Position numbers and translations under genes: made by a program | The notes under the pieces: generated by a model | Databases searched by the model: none | What the model was told of the DNA's origin: nothing | What the model saw: the letters and a program-made list of their open reading frames with translations, nothing else | Shown here: one piece after another, positions 59,560 through 64,000 of the stretch | How the letters are laid out: each line of letters starts with the position of its first letter | Numbering within the stretch: the stretch's first letter is position 1 | Source: [Mycobacterium] stephanolepidis | GTDB lineage: Bacteria; Actinomycetota; Actinomycetes; Mycobacteriales; Mycobacteriaceae | DNA: 64,000 nt | NCBI RefSeq assembly: GCF_002356335.1 | Contig: NZ_AP018165.1 | Coordinates: 3,472,001-3,536,000, forward strand | Reading direction: 5' to 3'

Positions 59560-60693
59560 CTAGGGCAGTTTCCAGGCGGTCCAGGCTGGTGGGCCGTCGT
59601 TCCACCATGAGACGGTGCCAGGCACGGTGAATACCGTTGCGTTGGGAACCTTCTCGGTGATGATCTGGGCGGCGCAGTCCACGGCGCTCAAGCCGCGCCA
59701 GAACGGTTCGGGTTGGTCGTGGTAGTGAAAGTGCGCGTTGGTCTGCACGAATCTGATTGCAGCGGTGATTGTTTGGATGATCTGCGGCAGCAGAGCGAAC
59801 AAGCTCATCACATCCAAGATCTGGCCGCCCACCTGATTTGTCGGCCCGGTGGTGACCAGGGCAGCCACCGTCGACAGCGCGCCGGCCCCCGGGAGCGCCG
59901 AGGCCAGCAGTCCGAGCAGCTGGCGGCCCACCGTCGACACGAAAAGGTTGAACAGGTAGGCGGCGAAGTCGAGCGAGATCTCCATGCGAGTCAAGATCTG
60001 GTAGAGCCACGGCAGCAGACCCACGGCATTGGGGTACATGTCGCCGTCGTGGGTGAACTGGTAGGTGCGCGAGGCCGCCCAGTCCGGCCCGAACACTCCC
60101 GAGATACCTTGGCCGCCCGGATCGTTGCCGAGCAGCGTCGGGCCCGGGCGCCGGGATGGGCCACCGAATCCGATGATCAGCTTGATTTCTTCGCGCCGGT
60201 CTTCGGGCCATTGCAGGAGCGCGGTGTTCACCACGTCATCGCCCATGCTGTAGCCCATCCAGATCTTGGGCACCCCGACCATGGGTAACGCCAGGCGTAG
60301 CAGCTCGGCGGCGCCCTCGGTGCGGGCATCGACGTAGGAGTGGGTGGGGTCGCCCATCAGGAACGCATCGGTGGAGAACCCGACGCCCTGCTGCATGAAG
60401 CGCTTCGTCGACGCCTTGGGTGCGACGAGCACGACACCGAGCCGGGTCTTGCAGTCGTAGGTCAGCACCCCAGGCTTGCTGTTGTACTTCGGGTCCTCGT
60501 GCTCGGCGAGCCAGCGCTGAATGTTGCGCAGGGCCCGGTCGGTCGCCGCGTCGAAGACACCGGACACGATCACGCCCTCGTCGTGCGCGCGGCTGTTGGT
60601 GGCGTACGCGAATAGCAGGCGGCGTTGCAGCTTGCGGATCTCATCGGTCGGGCCCATCAGCGGATCGGCCAGTTGCGGCTGTTGCCATGCCAT
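59560..60693 (-). CDS. Lysin B (mycolylarabinogalactan esterase)
   Basis: The 377-residue protein is a mycobacteriophage LysB. An N-terminal peptidoglycan-binding-like helical part (EIRKLQRRLLFAYATNSRAH) is followed by an alpha/beta-hydrolase fold with the nucleophile in MGYSMGDDVV, an acid in FTHDGDMYP and the histidine in HFHYHDQPEPF. LysB cuts the ester link between mycolic acids and arabinogalactan so that the outer membrane opens. It starts one base after the LysA stop. Confidence 0.92.
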   Translation of the reverse strand: MAWQQPQLADPLMGPTDEIRKLQRRLLFAYATNSRAHDEGVIVSGVFDAATDRALRNIQRWLAEHEDPKYNSKPGVLTYDCKTRLGVVLVAPKASTKRFMQQGVGFSTDAFLMGDPTHSYVDARTEGAAELLRLALPMVGVPKIWMGYSMGDDVVNTALLQWPEDRREEIKLIIGFGGPSRRPGPTLLGNDPGGQGISGVFGPDWAASRTYQFTHDGDMYPNAVGLLPWLYQILTRMEISLDFAAYLFNLFVSTVGRQLLGLLASALPGAGALSTVAALVTTGPTNQVGGQILDVMSLFALLPQIIQTITAAIRFVQTNAHFHYHDQPEPFWRGLSAVDCAAQIITEKVPNATVFTVPGTVSWWNDGPPAWTAWKLP

Positions 60694-60694
60694 G

Positions 60695-61939
60695 TCAGGC
60701 CCCGACCTTGCGCATGAGCGCGGCCAGGCCGGCGCGCAGGGTGCGGCGTTGCCCTTGCGCGTTGCGGCCGAGGTCGCCGTCCTCGCCCCAGATGTCCAGG
60801 CCCGGGCCGGTCTGTGCGGCCATGTACTCCAGCAGCTCGCGGTCGGTGTAGTCGCCCGGGAACACCTTGGGGGGCGGCTGGCTGGGTGCGGTCGGCGACA
60901 TAAATACCCGCACGCGCCGCAGGAACTCGTCCATCGGGAACCCGTTGCCGGGGTCGGTGTGCCCACCGCCGCGTGCTCCGAAGTCGCGGTGTCCGACAAT
61001 GCCCTTGGGCAGGACCGGCCACCCGGACACGCCGCCGTCACCGGCGTAGACGGCCGGCATGCCGAACTGTAGGCATGCCGCCGCGACGGCCTTGGCGCCA
61101 CGGGTGAGCATGGCGTCTTCGTTGAGTCCGTCGCTGGCGTCGGTCTCCAGCCACTTTCCGGCCAGCCATTCGGCGAAGCTGCCCGCGAAGCAGATGTGCA
61201 CCGCGATAACGTTGGCCGCCGCCGCCGACCATGGCGCCTCGACGACCGGCACGATCTCGATGGTGTCCTTGTCGTCGAGGGCGAGGTTGTAGGAAACGGG
61301 GTTGTCGGGCTGTGTCTTCCAGCTGTTGTTGCAGAAGTTGGCCAGTGAGACCGCGCTCGCCTTGGCCTGCTGGGTGTGCAGGACGACGTATGCCGTGGAG
61401 CCGCGCGGGCCGTCGCTGTTGCCAGTGGCGTTATCGGAGGTGTTCGGGTTGAACCCGTGCATCACTTTCGTGATGCCGTAGTCGAATTGCGCTGCGGGCA
61501 CGGTGGTATTCCCTCCAGTGGCGGGCCAGTACTTGTCCAGATATGGGGTGACGGTGGCGATGCGGGACTTGATCTCGGTGAGGTACGCGCGTCGGCCGTG
61601 GTCGTACCAGTACTGCGCGCTCTCCCAGTTCGGGCGCTGTTGCATCCACGCGATATTGAGCCAGATGTCGCTACTGGCACCAGGCTTACGCCGCCAGATG
61701 TCGAGTTTGTCGAAGAAAGCCTTGATCTGGGCTGCGGCGCCGTCGAAGCGGTAGACGTAGCTGACGTCCTGTTGCGCGACACCGTAAGTGGTGTGCGTCG
61801 GGTCCCAGGCTTCCTCGTCCCATTCGGATTCTTGATAGAGCGTGGACTTCACGGCCAGGCACTCATCGCGGGTGTAGTCACGCGCCTTGGCTTCCGCAAC
61901 GATGAGCTGCGCGACTTGGTCTTCGGTGGTCGGGTTCAT
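60695..61939 (-). CDS. Lysin A (endolysin, amidase type)
   Basis: The 414-residue endolysin has three parts. Residues 1-140 resemble the N-terminal peptidase or lysozyme-like domain of mycobacteriophage LysA (ECLAVKSTLYQESEWD, TYGVAQQD). Residues about 150-340 form an Amidase_2 domain with zinc ligands in YVVLHTQQAK and GHRDFGARGGGHTDPG. The last 60 residues (PPKVFPGDYTDRELLEYMA) form the cell-wall-binding end. It would hydrolyse peptidoglycan at the end of the lytic cycle. Confidence 0.92.
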   Translation of the reverse strand: MNPTTEDQVAQLIVAEAKARDYTRDECLAVKSTLYQESEWDEEAWDPTHTTYGVAQQDVSYVYRFDGAAAQIKAFFDKLDIWRRKPGASSDIWLNIAWMQQRPNWESAQYWYDHGRRAYLTEIKSRIATVTPYLDKYWPATGGNTTVPAAQFDYGITKVMHGFNPNTSDNATGNSDGPRGSTAYVVLHTQQAKASAVSLANFCNNSWKTQPDNPVSYNLALDDKDTIEIVPVVEAPWSAAAANVIAVHICFAGSFAEWLAGKWLETDASDGLNEDAMLTRGAKAVAAACLQFGMPAVYAGDGGVSGWPVLPKGIVGHRDFGARGGGHTDPGNGFPMDEFLRRVRVFMSPTAPSQPPPKVFPGDYTDRELLEYMAAQTGPGLDIWGEDGDLGRNAQGQRRTLRAGLAALMRKVGA

Positions 61940-61997
61940 GTTGTCTCGCTTTCCGTTTCGGAAGGTAGCGCCGCGGCAGTGTCGATGCCGCGCAGCA

Positions 61998-62147
61998 CTA
62001 CCAGCCGAACCGCCCCCGCGGCTCGCCCAGACGTGGATCCCGCTGGCGTTCGCCCGGCGCGATATGAGTCGCGACGACGAACGTCAAAGCCCCTGTAGCC
62101 GCCGCGACCGCACCGCACAGCGCACCGACCTTGACGGCGGTGATCAT
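61998..62147 (-). CDS. Small phage membrane protein
   Basis: The 49-residue protein has a single membrane helix (VGALCGAVAAATGALTFVVA) and a basic C-terminus. Its ATG overlaps the stop of the upstream gene as ATGA. It lies between tail-fibre-associated genes and LysA. No function is recognised. Confidence 0.6.
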   Translation of the reverse strand: MITAVKVGALCGAVAAATGALTFVVATHIAPGERQRDPRLGEPRGRFGW

Positions 62148-62332
62148 GACGGCGGTCCAGCGATGACGGGCCATTCTTCGACTTCGGCGCTGCTGGCGTA
62201 ATGGCCTCCGGCGTCGATAGTCATGACGCCCCACGCCATAGGGTCGTCGGCGGCGGTGTTGCGCCGCACAGCGACGTGGCCGTCTGCGTTCTGTTTGACG
62301 GTCTTCGCCGGGAAATCATCTGCGTTAGTCAT
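62144..62332 (-). CDS. Small phage protein
   Basis: The 62-residue protein (MTNADDFPAKTVKQNADGHV) is not recognised. It overlaps both neighbours by four bases, as expected for a coupled late-gene operon. Similar small genes often follow tail fibre genes in mycobacteriophages. Confidence 0.65.
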   Translation of the reverse strand: MTNADDFPAKTVKQNADGHVAVRRNTAADDPMAWGVMTIDAGGHYASSAEVEEWPVIAGPPS

Positions 62333-62640
62333 GAGAACTGCCCTTTCAGTTGGTAGCCCAAGGTCTCGAGGTACTGGGCTAGTGGTGTTTCTTCGGTGGT
62401 GCCGCCGATGGTGGCCATGGTCGGGTTGACGAATTCGGCTTGTGCGTTGGTGGGAAACAGATCGATACCCGCTCCGGCGAAATGGCTTTCGCTGCTTTTG
62501 ACGTGGGCTATGACGTATTCGTGCGAGATCGGGGAACCGTCTTCGGGGTTGAACCTTGTGAGTGGGGGCTGTAGGTGCAGAAGATGAGACGGTTGGTGCC
62601 AGTGATCGAGATTGATGTCGATGATTGTCGCGGTTCCCAT
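62329..62640 (-). CDS. Phage protein downstream of tail fibre
   Basis: This 103-residue protein is not recognised. It is beta-rich, without a signal peptide, and contains two histidine-rich stretches (LDHWHQPSHLLHLQPP). It is 18 bases downstream of the tail-fibre gene and overlaps the next gene. A tail-fibre accessory role is possible from location. Confidence 0.65.
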   Translation of the reverse strand: MGTATIIDINLDHWHQPSHLLHLQPPLTRFNPEDGSPISHEYVIAHVKSSESHFAGAGIDLFPTNAQAEFVNPTMATIGGTTEETPLAQYLETLGYQLKGQFS

Positions 62641-62658
62641 GGGCCTGTTTTCCTTTCG

Positions 62659-64000
62659 TTAGAACGTGATGACGTCGACGCGGCCAGCGCCTCCGTTGCC
62701 TCCGTTTCCGATGTTGGTGCCGCCTCGGCCGCCGCCTCCCCCGCCGCCGCCTGGGGTGCCACCGTTACCGCCCGCAGCGCCGGTAACCGGGCTGCCGGAT
62801 TGGCCGCCTCCACCGCCACCGCCGGCACCGCCGCAGGACGTGCCGCTCGGAGCGGACGCACCGGCTGTTCCTGCTGTGGTTCCGGCGCCAGGTGCGGAGC
62901 GCGAAACGTATCGGTTGCCTTCCCCGTACTCCGGGGATTCCATTCCGTTGGCGCCCTGCATGTTTGCGCCGTTTCCGCCGCGACCTGGTTTGAGGTTCAG
63001 GTCTCCGGTGTCGGGTGCGCTTTGGACGTAACTGCCGAATTTCGACACCGCGCCAGCGGCCGGTACGCCGCCGCTTGCTGTCGCCCCGGCTGTGGCCGCA
63101 CCGACCGTGATGGCGACCGAGGACGCCACCTCGTCGGTGTACAGCGTCTTCTCTTCACAGCCACCGCCTAAACCGCCCTTGGCGGCCGGTGCCCCTGTAG
63201 TGGTGGTGTTCTTGCCGCCACCCGCACCGCCGCCATAGGTTCGGACGATGAACGGTTTGTGTTCAGTCGGGGTGGGGTTGGTCCAGGTGCCGTTCGCTCC
63301 GAAGCTGGTGAGTGTTCCGCCACCCTCCAACGCGGTGATGCGGGTTTGGTAGTTGTTGATGACGCTCGCGACGTTGGTGGTGCTGCCCGAACCGGAACCG
63401 CCGAACGCCTGCCAAATGGAGTCCTGCAGTGCTTGCACGCCAGCGACCGTGCCGGTGATGATGTTGCCCGGTATCGATGTGATGTTCAGCATCGACTGCG
63501 GGAACTGACCGGAAGTGATCTTGCTGGCGTCCAGCCCGGGAATCAGCCCGGCACCGAATACACCCGAAGTGATCTGACCTGCGGGCAGCCCTGGAATACG
63601 TGCCAGTACAAGGGTTCCGGTGATGATCTTTGCGGCGTCCAGGTCAGGGATGGCGCTGCTGCCGAACTGCCCGGAGATGATTTTCGAGGCGTCCAAGCCG
63701 GGAATCTGGGCTGCGCCGATTACTCCGGACAGCAGAGTTGCGGCGATACTGCCCGCGATGTTCGCGCCCGGGAACGCCTGCAGCTTCGCCTTGATCTGCG
63801 CTGGCGTGTACCCCGTGGTGCTGCCGCCATCTATTGCCTGCCCGATCGCATCACGGATCAGTCCGAGGCCAGGCACTATGCCGTCGCCGAGTGACCCCGA
63901 CACGATCTTGGAAGCGTCCAAGCCGGGGATCAGCGCGCCCAGCAGTGTGCCCGAAGTGATTTTCCCGGCGTCGAGATTGGGGATGAGCCCCGTGCCGAAC
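62659..64000 (-). CDS. Phage tail fibre / minor tail protein (N-terminus beyond window)
   Basis: The frame is open at position 64000 and ends at 62659. Its visible 447 residues consist of several repeats of about 20 residues with the consensus IPGLDASKI(T/V)SGQFG, then a helical part, and a C-terminal glycine-rich domain (AGGGGGGGQSGSP, GGGGGGGGRGGTNIGNGG) after residue 230. Glycine-rich C-terminal domains are typical of mycobacteriophage minor tail and fibre proteins. Earlier starts inside the frame, such as GTG 63921, are unlikely because the repeats continue upstream. Confidence 0.88.
   Translation of the reverse strand, partial: FGTGLIPNLDAGKITSGTLLGALIPGLDASKIVSGSLGDGIVPGLGLIRDAIGQAIDGGSTTGYTPAQIKAKLQAFPGANIAGSIAATLLSGVIGAAQIPGLDASKIISGQFGSSAIPDLDAAKIITGTLVLARIPGLPAGQITSGVFGAGLIPGLDASKITSGQFPQSMLNITSIPGNIITGTVAGVQALQDSIWQAFGGSGSGSTTNVASVINNYQTRITALEGGGTLTSFGANGTWTNPTPTEHKPFIVRTYGGGAGGGKNTTTTGAPAAKGGLGGGCEEKTLYTDEVASSVAITVGAATAGATASGGVPAAGAVSKFGSYVQSAPDTGDLNLKPGRGGNGANMQGANGMESPEYGEGNRYVSRSAPGAGTTAGTAGASAPSGTSCGGAGGGGGGGQSGSPVTGAAGGNGGTPGGGGGGGGRGGTNIGNGGNGGAGRVDVITF

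Larger units (their letters stand above)
54286..64000. mobile_element. Prophage at the tmRNA gene (left part)
   Basis: From the tmRNA 3' remnant onward all genes are phage-like: a toxin cassette on the plus strand next to attL and the lysis and tail genes on the minus strand. The lysis, tail and toxin genes seen here are intact. The integrase is expected near the right end, outside the window. Confidence 0.9.

Noticed and set aside
61936..62118. 60-residue minus-strand frame overlapping the small membrane protein
   Set aside because: It has ATGA contact with LysA, but composition is arginine-rich and the coupled membrane protein at 61998-62147 is the better frame.

Overview
The window is high-GC actinobacterial DNA and almost certainly comes from a rapidly growing mycobacterium. 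An MspA-type porin, WXG100 proteins, a WhiB-like protein, a DUF4185 arabinan-type secreted protein, LCP ligase, many FadE/FadD/SDR enzymes and mycobacteriophage LysA/LysB genes all point that way. The prophage-borne polymorphic-toxin cassettes resemble those known from the Mycobacteroides abscessus-chelonae group; that placement is inference.

Region 1-16.6 kb is a catabolic island. A long, tightly packed minus-strand operon (many start/stop overlaps) encodes, in transcription order: MaoC-type hydratase, SCP-x-type thiolase, SRPBCC protein, SDR, alpha/beta hydrolase, double-domain FadE, FadD, CaiB-type CoA transferase, ABC1 kinase, SDR, aldehyde dehydrogenase, and an SDR fused to a Baeyer-Villiger monooxygenase that runs off the left edge. 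An AraC-family regulator is divergent. The set could oxidise a ketone to an ester or lactone, open it, oxidise the alcohol to an acid, form a CoA thioester and run beta-oxidation. The substrate is unknown.

Region 16.6-24.3 kb is mixed chromosome: a MarR regulator divergent from an MspA porin over a clear inverted repeat, a DUF1460 secreted protein, a truncated WhiB-like protein, an SDR, an IS3 remnant and a lipoprotein trehalase.

Region 24.4-37.8 kb is a decayed prophage bounded by a 36-bp duplication of the 3' half of tRNA-Ala(GGC). It keeps integrase, a phage membrane protein, a DUF3263 protein and an ImmA/IrrE-type peptidase. The repressor is fused to a tape-measure fragment, the holin has lost its N-terminus, and most virion genes are gone. 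Two toxin/immunity loci persist: a NucA/NucB-like nuclease and a WXG100 plus GH-E nuclease. An IS5-family element splits the integrase arm sites, and an IS3-family element splits a DUF2510-DUF4352 gene with a CTC target duplication.

Region 37.8-54.3 kb looks like ordinary chromosome: MFS transporter, phosphoglucomutase, YbjQ, two type-B carboxylesterases, DUF4185 protein, thiolase, HxlR, DUF1990, LysR and a deaminase, LCP protein, nitroreductase, TetR and O-methyltransferase, a small secreted protein and GNAT.

Region 54.3-64 kb is the left part of a second, more complete prophage inserted at the 3' end of the tmRNA gene. The att-proximal end carries WXG100, a nonspecific-endonuclease toxin, YezG-like immunity and a DUF3558 lipoprotein on the plus strand. 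Facing it on the minus strand are tail fibre, LysA, LysB and several small membrane proteins. The two WXG-linked toxins share their delivery half and lie in inverted orientation about 17 kb apart. No rRNA or CRISPR array was seen.
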